Origin: Agrobacterium pusense
GTDB lineage: Bacteria; Pseudomonadota; Alphaproteobacteria; Rhizobiales; Rhizobiaceae
DNA: 64,000 bases
Direction of reading: 5' to 3'
NCBI RefSeq assembly: GCF_900102105.1
Contig: NZ_FNBB01000013.1
Span: 62,001 to 126,000 of the forward strand
The translations under genes and the position numbers were made by a program. Under the pieces are notes generated by a model. The model saw only the letters and a list, made by a program, of their open reading frames with translations, searched no databases and was not told the DNA's origin. Shown here one piece after another: positions 9,462-17,621 of this stretch; the first letter of the stretch is position 1, and each line of letters opens with the position of its first letter.

Positions 9462-9519
9462 CAAAAGAAAAAGGCCCCCGAAACGTTGCCGTCATGGAAG
9501 CCCTTCTCGTTGTGTGAGA
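9462..9519 (-). ncRNA. Counter-transcribed RNA in the repB-repC spacer (incompatibility RNA)
   Basis: In repABC replicons a small antisense RNA from the repB-repC spacer limits RepC synthesis and causes incompatibility. Here the minus strand of the spacer shows a -35 TTGACT (9548-9553) and -10-like GATTCT (9525-9530) 17 bp apart, and a GC-rich GGGGGCC followed by TTTTTCTTTT (9462-9477) that looks like its terminator. This layout matches the family closely. Ends are estimated from these signals, not measured. Confidence 0.65.
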
Positions 9520-9524
9520 GCTTG

Positions 9525-9553
9525 AGAATCGCATTTCCATGAATCCTAGTCAA
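9525..9553 (-). promoter_or_regulatory. Promoter of the antisense RNA
   Basis: Minus-strand TTGACT, 17-bp spacer, GATTCT; the -35 is close to consensus and the -10 is moderate. It would start transcription near 9518, towards repB. Confidence 0.5.
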
Positions 9554-9610
9554 GAGTCTTTGGCACCGTTTTGGTGAGCGTTTTTCTTTTGCCTTTTGAG
9601 AGGCGAGGAC

Positions 9611-10825
9611 ATGGAAGGTGGACAAGTAACGACGCCCTTTGGGCGGCGACAGGTTACCCTTGCGCTTGTGAGGCGGCAAATTGCCACGAGCAGGATCGAG
9701 GAAGGTAAATCGGCAAACAAGTGGAAGGTTTTTCGCGACGCATCTGAAGCTCGAGAGGTGCTTGGTCTGCAGGATCGCAGCCTCGCGGTTCTCGATGCGC
9801 TTTTGAGCTTCTATCCGGAGAACGAACTGCGCCAAGACGCGCAGCTCGTCGTCTTTCCCTCGAACATTCAGCTGTCAATTCGTGCCCATGGCATTGCAGG
9901 CGCGACCTTGCGCCGGCATCTTGCGGCCCTCGTTGATGCCGGCTTGATTATCCGCAAGGATAGCGCCAACGGGAAACGCTACGCGAGAAAAGGCGACGAT
10001 GGCTCGATCGAGCATGCGTACGGATTCGACATATCACCTCTTCTTATGCGAGCTGAGGAGCTTGCGTGCCTCGCACAGCAGGTTGCTGCCGATCGGATCG
10101 CATTTAGACAGGCAAAGGAAAATCTGACGATCTGCCGGCGGGATATCCGCAAGCTGATCAGTGCAGCTGTTGAAGAAGGGGCAGCAGGCGATTGGGACGG
10201 AATAGAGGAGCGCTATATCGCGATCGTGGGAGAAATTCCGCGCAATCCCACCCTGGCTGAACTCGGCGATCTTGGTCTCAGGATGAGTAGTCTACGCGAG
10301 GATATCGTCAAGCTCCTGAATTTCGGAGACTTTTCATCAAAAATGAACGCCAATGATGCTCATATTGAGCGTCACATACAGAATTCAAATACCAACCCTC
10401 CTAATGAACTTGAACCTAGCTCTGGAAAAGAGCAGGGAGCAAAGCCGAGTGAGGACAGGCAGCCGCAGCATGTGCCGATCAAGGCTTTTCCAATCGGACT
10501 TGTGCTGCGGGCCTGCCCCGAAATTTCAAACTATGGGCCCGATGGTCAAATTCGGAACTGGCGTGAACTCATGACAGCCGCAGTGGTCGTCAGATCCATG
10601 CTTGGGGTCAGCCCGTCTGCATATCAGGAAGCCTGCGAGGCAATGGGCCCAGAGAACGCGGCGGTGACGATTGCCTGCATTTTGGAGCGCGGTGGTCACA
10701 TTAATTCACCGGGCGGATATCTCAGAGATTTGACAAGCAAGGCTAAGCGAGGCGAATTTTCACTTGGTCCGGTCCTTATGGCTCTGCTGCGTGCCGGGGG
10801 CCACAACGTCAAAGCCACTGGGTAA
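9611..10825 (+). CDS. repC: Plasmid replication initiator RepC
   Basis: 404 residues of the RepC family, found only in alphaproteobacterial repABC plasmids. Typical features are the start TTPFGRRQVTLALVRRQ, the conserved FPSNIQLSIRAHGIAGATLRRHLAALVDAGLI winged-helix core (about residues 83-115) and the C-terminal PGGYLRDLTSKAKRGEFSLGPVLMALL. RepC binds an A+T-rich origin inside its own gene and starts replication. The ATG at 9611 follows GAGGCGAGG; an in-frame ATG 15 nt earlier is possible. The gene is preceded by the antisense-RNA spacer, which is expected to control its translation. Confidence 0.95.
   Translation: MEGGQVTTPFGRRQVTLALVRRQIATSRIEEGKSANKWKVFRDASEAREVLGLQDRSLAVLDALLSFYPENELRQDAQLVVFPSNIQLSIRAHGIAGATLRRHLAALVDAGLIIRKDSANGKRYARKGDDGSIEHAYGFDISPLLMRAEELACLAQQVAADRIAFRQAKENLTICRRDIRKLISAAVEEGAAGDWDGIEERYIAIVGEIPRNPTLAELGDLGLRMSSLREDIVKLLNFGDFSSKMNANDAHIERHIQNSNTNPPNELEPSSGKEQGAKPSEDRQPQHVPIKAFPIGLVLRACPEISNYGPDGQIRNWRELMTAAVVVRSMLGVSPSAYQEACEAMGPENAAVTIACILERGGHINSPGGYLRDLTSKAKRGEFSLGPVLMALLRAGGHNVKATG
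10318..10430 (+). other. A+T-rich block inside repC, probable origin of replication
   Basis: This stretch of repC is clearly richer in A and T than the rest of the gene (for example ACTTTTCATCAAAAATGAA). It encodes a non-conserved linker between the two RepC halves. In studied repABC plasmids oriV maps to such a block in repC, so this is the best candidate; no iterons were seen. Confidence 0.5.
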
Positions 10826-10965
10826 TGTTGGGGCAACATAAGTGCGGGTGGGAACAAATATTATTCGTCCAGGCAAGCTGAAGCCAAACGGACCGTGGAT
10901 TCTAGGCGGAGCGCAGGTTACCGTGCCCCGATACGGGGCGGCGTTGGCTCGCGGATTGGTCGACC

Positions 10966-11655
10966 ATGACCCAATGGCGCGGCTTATCCGGAGCCTTCTC
11001 CTCCCCTGCCCTCAAACAGGCGATCCGGCTCGCGGTCCGCGCCTTTCCACGAAAGCGTCGTCGAGAAAGCGCAAAGCGGTCACGCGGGACATCCTGCAAA
11101 TGCTGCTCGCCACGTGCGCAAGTGACAGCTTGCGTGACATCGGGGGTCGCCTTTGCGTCAGGTTGTCGCCGGCGCAGCGAGATCGCAGGCCTCCGCCTGG
11201 AGCAACTGACTGAGGAAACACCGATCGAGGTGCCTGACAGCCCTCCCCTACCCTCTTTGGCAACTCATCTTGGGCGGAGCAAAACGACGACCGGAGAGGA
11301 CGACGAAGTCGTCTATCTCACAGGCCGGCATGTCGAGGCATGGAATGCCGGGCTGACGGCCGCCAGGATCGACATGGGAAGCGTGTTTCGGGGCATCGGA
11401 AGGTGGGGAGCGGTCTCGCGCCGGGCGCTCGATCCGCAGTCGATCAACGCGATCCTTAAACATCGAGTGGAAATGGCGGGTTGGATCCCGGGGAGTTTTC
11501 TGCGCACGGTTTGCGGTCAGGATATTTGACGGAGGCCGCCGATCGCGGCATTCCGCTGCCTGAGGTAATGGATACAGTCGCGCCATCGATCAGTGCAACA
11601 GGCGTCCAGCTACTGCAACAACGCGACAAAGCGAAGCGGGCGTGCGGCCCGATTG
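10966..11655 (+). pseudogene. Broken tyrosine recombinase
   Basis: Fragments in different frames match the intact recombinase at 17622-18767 almost throughout its catalytic part: WRGLSGAFSSPALKQAIRLA in one frame, AVTRDILQMLLATCASDSLR in a second, then EIPDSP-like and GSVFRGIGRWGAVSRRALDPQ back in the first, and EFSAHGLRSGYLTEAADRG in a third. At least three frameshifts split it, and the N-terminal part is missing. The C-terminal active-site block (HGLRSGY) survives but SRHRS and the tyrosine region are altered. It lies in the opposite orientation to the intact copy. Confidence 0.85.
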
Positions 11656-11676
11656 TTGTAGGATCCGCTATCACTG

Positions 11677-12090
11677 TTAGAATTGCCAAGGCGAGATCAA
11701 TTCAAGTCCTGTTGTTTCGAAATCTTTGAGGTTTCTGGTCGCCAACCGGCCACCATTGATCCGCGCTATCGCCGCGATCATGCCGTCCGGAGCCGACATC
11801 CTCCTCCCCTGCCGCGCAGCGTCTCCCATGATATCGCCATAGGCCAATGCTGCTTCTTCCGTGAAGGCAAACATCTTGTCCGAGAACCGGCGACGCCAGC
11901 TCACAAGTCCCTCTTCCAAGCGATCTGCTCGCTGATCCGGCCTGATCTTTCGAATACCAAAAGCGATCTCAGCAACTGCAACCGTGGGCAATGCCAATTC
12001 GGCATCGTGGCGAACCAGCCATGCTATGACCGCAGAATCGGGCGCTTTCTTAAAAGTCTCAGACATCACATTCGTGTCCAGAAAAATCAA
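11677..12090 (-). CDS. vapC: VapC-type PIN-domain toxin ribonuclease
   Basis: 137-residue PIN domain: first acidic residue in MIFLDTNVMSE (Asp5), Glu of VAVAEIAFGIRK, and C-terminal acid pair in SAPDGMIAAIA followed by GGRLATRNLKDFETTGLEL. These positions form the magnesium-dependent RNase site of VapC toxins. It starts with TTG, overlapping the TGA of vapB by 4 nt, so antitoxin is made first. The pair is likely an addiction module that stabilises the replicon. A decayed second copy of the gene lies at 14495-14675. Confidence 0.9.
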   Translation of the reverse strand: MIFLDTNVMSETFKKAPDSAVIAWLVRHDAELALPTVAVAEIAFGIRKIRPDQRADRLEEGLVSWRRRFSDKMFAFTEEAALAYGDIMGDAARQGRRMSAPDGMIAAIARINGGRLATRNLKDFETTGLELISPWQF

Positions 12091-12335
12091 AGCTCTACGC
12101 CTTTGTGAGCGCGTCTGTTTTCATTGATGATACTGTCGAAATCGATATCCGTACCCGACTGGGATGAAAGACGGCTATAGAATTTCGCAGCGGGTTCACG
12201 TCCCGCCTCTCGAGCCTCATAGGATTCGAGCGCGCGCTCGACGATTTCGGCAATCGTGCGATTTTCTCGGCGAGCGAGCTTATGGGCAAGGTCGCGCGCT
12301 TTGGAACTGCGGACAGATAGTTGCGGGGTAACCAT
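12087..12335 (-). CDS. vapB: VapB-type antitoxin (FitA-like RHH)
   Basis: 82 residues from ATG 12335, which follows GGAAGGAG; an in-frame start 24 nt upstream lacks such a site. The N-terminal half (QLSVRSSKARDLAHKLARR) fits a ribbon-helix-helix DNA-binding domain of the type seen in transcription-factor-like antitoxins; the C-terminal half is charged and presumably wraps the PIN toxin. It overlaps vapC. Toxin-antitoxin complexes of this class repress their own promoter, expected in the 12336-12400 stretch. Confidence 0.85.
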   Translation of the reverse strand: MVTPQLSVRSSKARDLAHKLARRENRTIAEIVERALESYEAREAGREPAAKFYSRLSSQSGTDIDFDSIINENRRAHKGVEL

Positions 12336-12679
12336 TAAGTGCTCCTTCCTCTGGATCAAATTTAACTTGAAACAACATAGCCATCAAGATGGCATCTGCC
12401 ATTTTGCTATCCGGTGTTTGTGATTTGGCGGCCTGTGTTTTCGTCCATCATGCAGCGCCGTCCCGCGTGGAGACCAACACGTACCCTCCCCCGGACGCCA
12501 TACGCTAAGCAATTTCGCCGTAGACGGCCACCAAAACGCATTTCACGCTGGTTTCAACCAGACCGCCGTTCGACCTCGGATCTCGAGGGTCGCAGGTCCA
12601 TGAGGTGCAGATGGACTCAGTGGCTGCTGAGCACTAAACGGCCAAGGGGATAATCTAATTTCAGGAACATCCTTCCAAG
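12336..12679. other. Intergenic stretch without gene
   Basis: 344 bp between the vapBC promoter side and the end of the PEP-mutase-like pseudogene. I see no protein family, RNA or repeat in it beyond the presumed vapBC promoter. Confidence 0.4.
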
Positions 12680-13421
12680 TTACAGAAGAGCGTTCGCTTC
12701 TTCTTCAACGGCAGAGATGAGAGCGATATATCGTGCCGGTCCTAAACTGATGCGGGCCACGCCGAACTCTCTTAATCTATGGACGTCCTGGCTGCTAGTT
12801 GTCATCACATCAACAGGCATTGTTGCCACGTCACAGACTCGGTGGATCAACGCATCATCTGTCAATCCAGGAACGAGAAAGCAGTCAACGCCGGCCGCTG
12901 CATATGCTTTCTCGCGGACAAGCGCCTCCTCGACTAAATCAGCGTGTGCGGTTCCCTGATCGGTTTTTAGGAAGACGCCTGTCCGGGTATTGATGAAGGC
13001 TGGAACAGCGGTAGAATCGGCTGAATGGCGAGCCGCGGGTATCCGAGCAGCCTGATCCTGAACACCATAGAGGCCGAGGCCATCACGATCTGGTCCTCAA
13101 AATTGAAGCCGACAATGCCGAGTTCTAGTAGCCTTCGTACATTCTGGCCGACAGTTTCAGGATCGGCAGCATAACCACCCTCAAAATCGACGGTGACTGG
13201 TAGCTTCATCGGTTTTGCGATTCTCATGACAACTGCAGGCATCTCCTCAAAGGGAAGCTGTTGGCCATCTGCTTCACCTTGGGCAGCAGCAACGGACCAG
13301 CTGCTGGTCGCAACAGCTTTTGAACCAGCGCGCGCCACGGCAATGGCACTTCCGGCATTCCAGACATTGTAGAGAAACAGCGGGTTCGACGCTTTATGTA
13401 AGCTTCGACAATGCTGGGCAT
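12680..13421 (-). pseudogene. PEP mutase / isocitrate lyase-family protein, frameshifted
   Basis: Two or more frames together give a protein of the isocitrate lyase/PEP mutase superfamily: ATG near 13421, then [38 protein letters not shown] and GIVGFNFEDQIV in one frame; a shift near 13080; then PAFINTRTGVFLKTD-like and VDCFLVPGLTDDALIHRV, and the C-terminal GVARISLGPARYIAL block in another. The family uses a magnesium ion bound by Asp/Glu residues in the VDFEGG and FEDQ motifs. The shifts would prevent a full product. It sits directly downstream of the broken ada gene, so both seem to be remains of one transferred segment. Confidence 0.8.
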
Positions 13422-14395
13422 TTTCGATTTGGGATGTCGTTCGATCAGCCGCTGCTTGCGCCAGAGGCCTCCGCCATACCCCGTCAAAGATCCGCCTGCT
13501 CCGATAACCCTGTGACATGGAATCGCGCGAATTGCGGTAGGGCGACCAATCTGACGTGCAATTTCGGAATAGGTTCGGGTTCCACAGCTGGTAATTCGCG
13601 CAATACGTCCCACACGCGTTGAGTGAAGGGGCTGGCGGACATCGCAAGTGGTGTTGAAAACCTGTCGCAACGCGCCGCAAAATACTCAGTGAGTTCTGAC
13701 GTGGCCTGCTCCGAGAGGGGCATGCTGCCGATACCGATACCCTCTTTGGACACCTGCTGGAGCTTTTTGAGCTCTGCATCAGACCTTTTCGAGCCACGAA
13801 TTCGAAAAAAAGTCGAAGATGGCTTTGACTACTCACGGCGATCATGTCGCCGAGCGGCGTTGGTATCCATGTTGCCCGTAGCAGCTTGTCCGATTGCAAC
13901 TCCGATGGAGATTGGCCGAGTAGACGCGCGAAAGCGGCGCGAAACGCGCTGGCAGATTCAAAGCTGGCCTCGTGTTGAGCCGAAACAAGTTTCCCGCCAA
14001 CGGCCAGCGTCTCGAATCCTTGGCGGAGCCGCCGTTGACGCGCCATTTCAAGGAACGTCATTCCGAATTGACGTCCGAAGCTCCGCCACGGTTGAGGGGC
14101 CATAACCGCGTTTGATGACATGGTTTTCAGACCAACGAAGGTCAGGCCGCATGTCGAGAGCATGCAGGAGGGCAGCAATCGTCGGATCAGCAAGTGCAGC
14201 TGCCTGAAGAGGATGGCAACGCTTGCAAGGGCGGTATTCGCCGATGGTGGGGTTGAACGTGCAGTTTTCGCGCAGGTCAGGTCAGACGACGAAAAACGCC
14301 GGGTGAAGCGACACACACGAAGACTTGACCACCGAAACGTTCATTTCGGGCCAGTAAAGCTGCGTAGAGTGTGTCAGGGTCCGGAAGATCAAATA
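13420..14395 (-). pseudogene. ada: Ada-type adaptive response protein, multiply frameshifted
   Basis: Pieces of a complete Ada can be read in three frames: LFDLPDPDTLYAALLARNE and VCVASPGVFRRLT (N-terminal zinc domain, with the TCAKT-like cysteine site), then FLEMARQRRLRQGFETLA and SFESASAFRAAFARLLGQSP (AraC-type HTH), then the methyltransferase domain with [17 protein letters not shown] and [19 protein letters not shown]. The PCHR active-site motif survives, but the segment just before it has a deletion. Ada repairs O6-methylguanine and activates its own regulon. At least four frameshifts or deletions make it a pseudogene. Confidence 0.85.
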
Positions 14396-14494
14396 AAAGA
14401 CAACACGCCGCCGGCTTTCGGGCGTCTATTCATCTTTCCGCGGGGACCGGATCAAGTTCCGCGCTTCCGCCGCTCCAACAGCTTCAATCGGTTT

Positions 14495-14675
14495 GCGCAA
14501 CGGGTCCCCTACCCTGCCACGCAGCTTCTCCAACATGATATTGCCATTGGCCAATGCCGCTTTTTCCATGAAGGCAAACATCTTGTTGGAGAACTAGCGA
14601 CGCCACCTCACAAGTCCTTCTTCCATAATCTGCACGCTGATCCGGTCTGATCTTTTGTATATCAAAGCGATCACA
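14495..14675 (-). pseudogene. Remnant of a second vapC
   Basis: The stretch is a diverged copy of the middle of the intact vapC at about 11800-11960: both share the order GCCAATGC, GAAGGCAAACATCTTGT, CACAAGTCC and GCTGATCCGG at matching spacing. On the minus strand the pieces QKIRPDQRAD and MEEGLVRWRR appear in different frames. No start, no active-site ends and no antitoxin gene remain. Confidence 0.75.
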
Positions 14676-14867
14676 CCAACCGCCCTCGCTATTATAGGCA
14701 TTCCCTGCCCTGCCGGCGCCCGAGGCGCTACTGCTGTGATTCTTTGCTCGACGCCTGTGGGATCTAGGAAACCGCGCCAGCGACCCCATTCACGGCAAGC
14801 CTGTTGAAGTTGGCCCCGACGCACCCCGTTAGGATAGTCCGGGTTATTTCCTCTTAGGTCGGACACG

Positions 14868-14893
14868 AAAACCTTGTCAGCTGACAAGGTTTT
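14868..14893. repeat. parS-like palindrome 1
   Basis: Perfect 26-bp palindrome centred at 14880/14881 with core TTGTCAGCTGACAA. The core fits the 16-bp pattern of RepB parS sites (GTTnnCnGCnGnnAAC) except for the outermost base pair, C/G instead of G/C. Probable RepB binding site. Confidence 0.75.
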
Positions 14894-14967
14894 TGCCACC
14901 GAAGTAATGCAATATTCGCGGTCGCTCGGTTTTCTGATGGTGTACCCGGGACCTGACTAGCGCCGCA

Positions 14968-14991
14968 GAACCTTGTCAGCTGACAAGGTTC
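14968..14991. repeat. parS-like palindrome 2
   Basis: Perfect 24-bp palindrome with the same core as site 1, centred at 14979/14980, 99 bp after site 1. Confidence 0.75.
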
Positions 14992-15064
14992 AAACCTAAT
15001 CCGAGGTGCACCGGTCCGTGAAAAAGTGGTACTTCGACAAGCCTGGAGCAGACTGCCACTGCGA

Positions 15065-15086
15065 AACCTTGTCAGCTGGCAGCGCA
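15065..15086. repeat. parS-like palindrome 3 (degenerate)
   Basis: The left half AACCTTGTCAG is intact but the right half reads CTGGCAGCG, so the symmetry is broken in the outer right arm. Centre 15075/15076, 96 bp after site 2. It may bind RepB weakly or by spreading. Confidence 0.6.
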
Positions 15087-15162
15087 TTCTACTGAGGAAA
15101 ACCAAAAAAATTTGAAGCCGCTCGGTTCTCTGACGGTGCACCACGGACACAACTAACGTCGT

Positions 15163-15186
15163 AAACCTTGTCAGCTGACAAGGTTT
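15163..15186. repeat. parS-like palindrome 4
   Basis: Perfect 24-bp palindrome with the same core, centre 15174/15175, 99 bp after site 3. Sequence between sites is also semi-conserved (GCTCGGTT-TCTGA-GGTG and TCCG-G-TGAAC-GGT motifs recur), so the array arose by tandem duplication of units of about 195 bp, each with two sites. Confidence 0.75.
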
Positions 15187-15510
15187 CCACCATCCGGGTT
15201 GAACTGGTTCGTGACCGCGCGGGACTTCGGCACTGCGCTTTACACTAGAGTGCTGGCTCTGGAGGTTGCGGACGGTCCACCAGGGAAGGGCCGGTTGCTT
15301 TCAACGTTGCTACTCGGACCTATTCCCGGACAAGATCAGAGCTAATTCAAATTTCAAGGCAAGCGCCGGAACTCGCGATATAGCAAAGCCGCTTTTTGCG
15401 GAGGAGGAGAGGGGCGGGGCTCGTTGCATCGGCAACAAGCATCCCCGTATTTAGGCCGTGCACTCATAAATTGAGTGGTGTAGGCTGTGCAAGTTGGCTA
15501 ATCGTAATGC
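15187..15510. other. Intergenic stretch after the parS array
   Basis: 324 bp. The first 60 bp continue the semi-conserved spacer of the palindrome array; the rest shows nothing I can name. Confidence 0.4.
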
Positions 15511-15981
15511 ATGTTAAAGTTTGTCAAATTGCAACTCGGCCAGGGTTGGGTGGCCGATCCAAATGCCCCAGAGCCGCAGGTTTCAGTTGAGGCCTCCTCC
15601 GCCAACGTCCGCTTCCGCTCGTACAGGGTCGTGGACGACAAAAAGCCGACGGGTATTCGCAGGGCTTTGGCCCTGTTTTCGAAGCGCAGTTCGAAATTTG
15701 AAGAGACGTGGGGCACTTTGAGATTTGCAGGTTGGAGCCGCTGGCGCTGGGACAGCACCAACGATCATGAATGGTATAAGACAGACGGCCATGGCCGCTA
15801 CAGCGGTGTTGCTCCTCGTTGGGGCGAGTTCTATGAGTTGATCGGTCCTGACCCCGACCGCGATGCCGTGTCTTGGGAAAAGATCGGAGCAGACACCGCC
15901 AGTACTCGGCATTTTCTATATTATTTCCGCGATGAAGCGCTCGAATTCATGGCCGAGGATTGGTCTTTTTTCCCAAGTTGA
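15511..15981 (+). CDS. Hypothetical protein, Trp-rich
   Basis: 156 residues; I do not recognise the family. It is soluble, with many Trp and Arg residues in the middle (SRWRWDSTNDHEWYKTDG) and an acidic C-terminus. Base composition and codon use look like the rest of the replicon and the frame is intact among many decayed neighbours, which supports a real gene. An ATG start is used; no strong ribosome-binding site is seen. No operon partner. Confidence 0.5.
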   Translation: MLKFVKLQLGQGWVADPNAPEPQVSVEASSANVRFRSYRVVDDKKPTGIRRALALFSKRSSKFEETWGTLRFAGWSRWRWDSTNDHEWYKTDGHGRYSGVAPRWGEFYELIGPDPDRDAVSWEKIGADTASTRHFLYYFRDEALEFMAEDWSFFPS

Positions 15982-16053
15982 TGGACTAGATCGGCTCTCC
16001 CACTTCAGTTTCGTGCCGTTCCTGTAGTCGTATCACCTGATTCAGATTCAGGG

Positions 16054-16437
16054 ATGAGCCGTTATGATCTGACCAACTTTGAATGGCGCATGATTCCGCC
16101 ACTCCTGCCTAACAAGCCGCGAGGCGTGCCTCGCGTCGATGACCGACGGGTGCTCAACGGCATTTTCTGGGTTCTACGATCAGGTGCCCGATGGCGTGAT
16201 TTACCAGAAAGATATGGCCCGTACACAACGTGCTTTAATGGATTCAGGCGTTGGACCATTGCTGGGATCTGGGACAGGCTGATGGAGGCAATCACGCGCC
16301 CGTCTGATGACGGCGTCACGATGATCGATGGCACCTCGGTTCGCGTGCATCATTTAGCGGCAACGCTCAGGGTGACCATCACGATCGCTGCCTTGGCCGA
16401 AGTCGTGGTGTACTTACCACCAAAATCCATGCCGTGA
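16054..16437 (+). CDS. IS5-family transposase, N-terminal frame
   Basis: 127 residues: MSRYDLTNFEWRMIPPLLP and VLNGIFWVLRSGARWRDLPE are the standard start of IS427-group transposases, followed by the first catalytic Asp in TMIDGTSVRVHH. After HHLAATL the frame departs from the family, because the expected DRCLGRSRG-LTTKIHAV block is read in the other frame. Such a shift can be programmed in this group, but no long A-run is present at the changeover (about 16360), so it may instead be a damaging mutation. Confidence 0.8.
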   Translation: MSRYDLTNFEWRMIPPLLPNKPRGVPRVDDRRVLNGIFWVLRSGARWRDLPERYGPYTTCFNGFRRWTIAGIWDRLMEAITRPSDDGVTMIDGTSVRVHHLAATLRVTITIAALAEVVVYLPPKSMP

Positions 16438-16820
16438 CTGATGGAAACGGGCTGCCGATCAAGATCACCATCACACCTGGTAATGCCCATGATCTGACCG
16501 CGGCGGACGAATTACTCGACAGTCTCCCCGTAGGTGCCATGCTTCTGGCAGACAAAGCTTACGACGCCGATTGGCTCCGCGGAAAGGTGAAAACAAAGCG
16601 GTCTTGGGCAAACATTCCGCCCAAATCCAACCCGAACATATCGCTCGTCTTCAGCCCTTGGCTGTACAAAAAGAGGAACCTCATCGAGCGCTTCTTCAGC
16701 AAACTGAAATGTTACCGACGGATTGCGACGCGCTATGACAAGCTAGGCATGAACTTTCTCGCCATGACCAAGCTGGCGTGTATTCGTCTTACTCTTCGCC
16801 ATAATGAGTCCACGGCCTAG
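16434..16820 (+). CDS. IS5-family transposase, C-terminal frame
   Basis: 128 residues from a GTG that overlaps the first frame. It carries the second Asp in LLADKAYDADWLR and the YKKRNLIERFFSKLKCYRRIATRYDK signature region with the catalytic Glu. It needs fusion with the upstream frame to make an active enzyme. Confidence 0.8.
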   Translation: MTDGNGLPIKITITPGNAHDLTAADELLDSLPVGAMLLADKAYDADWLRGKVKTKRSWANIPPKSNPNISLVFSPWLYKKRNLIERFFSKLKCYRRIATRYDKLGMNFLAMTKLACIRLTLRHNESTA

Positions 16821-17112
16821 TAAAGCGCGTCAAAGCACCACCCAGAAGATCGAGCTGCGCGATGGCCGCAGAACGGGCTTCAGTGTTGTTGAATTCTTCC
16901 GTTTCCGTCGCTTGCGAATAGGATGTTGGAGGTCTTCACGCCCGCAAGTGGGTCCTGATCCTCAGCCGGCCACTGGCGATGAGCCTCACGTCGCCCGCGC
17001 CGCGTCGTGAGAACCTGCAGTGTAGTCTCCATGGAGAAACTCCTTGTCCCTCGTCCATGGAACGTCGATCACAGATCAGGCGAGTGTAGGCAACGTGGGG
17101 GCAGAACACCGG
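16821..17112. other. Stretch without recognisable gene
   Basis: 292 bp between the IS element and the broken ATPase. Short open frames occur but none resembles a known protein; probably degraded sequence. Confidence 0.4.
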
Positions 17113-17585
17113 TTACGGTAAATCTCGACGTGACCAAAGCCTGTCGAGCGTGTGGTCCGGCACTTCTACCCCGTCGACGGGTTGCATTCCAAGATAGGCA
17201 ATGCGGCAAGCCAATGCTTCCCCGGATTGTTTGAGGTCGATCGAAGCGTAGCCAAGCAGCAGAAACTCGCCAGTGCGCCGTCCAGCAGGGCGATTGCGAT
17301 GGATCAAACACCGCAGAATTTGGAATGCGTTTGGCAGACGATGAACTTCGTCACGGATGACCAGCTTGTTATAATGCCTTGCAAGATAGAGTTCTGGTTC
17401 CGCCAGTTTGGCCCGATCCGCCTCCGACTCCAGATCGAGATAAGTCGAGGGCCGGCTTTCGCCAATATTTCTTGCCGATGTCGTTTTACCGACCTGACGA
17501 CGTCCCAACAGCGCCCCGCAGGGCTTTCGTTGAATATGCGTCGGAGTTCGGCTTCAATTCTTCGTTTAATCAGCCATGCGTTCAT
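17113..17585 (-). pseudogene. AAA ATPase (AAA_14/DUF4143 type), frameshifted and truncated
   Basis: The start MNAWLIKRRIEAELRRIF is in one frame; after a shift near 17515 the rest, GRRQVGKTTSARNIG (Walker A), TYLDLESEADRAKLAEPE, and LVIRDEVHRLPNAFQILR (Walker B region), continues in another and stops near LDRLWSRRDLP. Intact members are around 400 residues with a C-terminal DUF4143 domain, which is missing here. Confidence 0.8.
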
Positions 17586-17621
17586 GGAGTTGTGTTCCGT
17601 GATTGGAAGGAGGAAAATCAA

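Larger units (their letters stand above)
16054..16820 (+). mobile_element. IS5-family (IS427-like) insertion sequence
   Basis: Two overlapping frames together give one DDE transposase of the IS5/IS427 group. Terminal inverted repeats could not be found by eye, so the listed ends are those of the coding part and the real element is somewhat longer on both sides. Confidence 0.8.

Noticed and set aside
14868..15186. Regularly spaced repeats that could suggest a CRISPR array
   Set aside because: Only four copies, full palindromes with similar rather than unique spacers, and no cas genes; parS sites explain them better.
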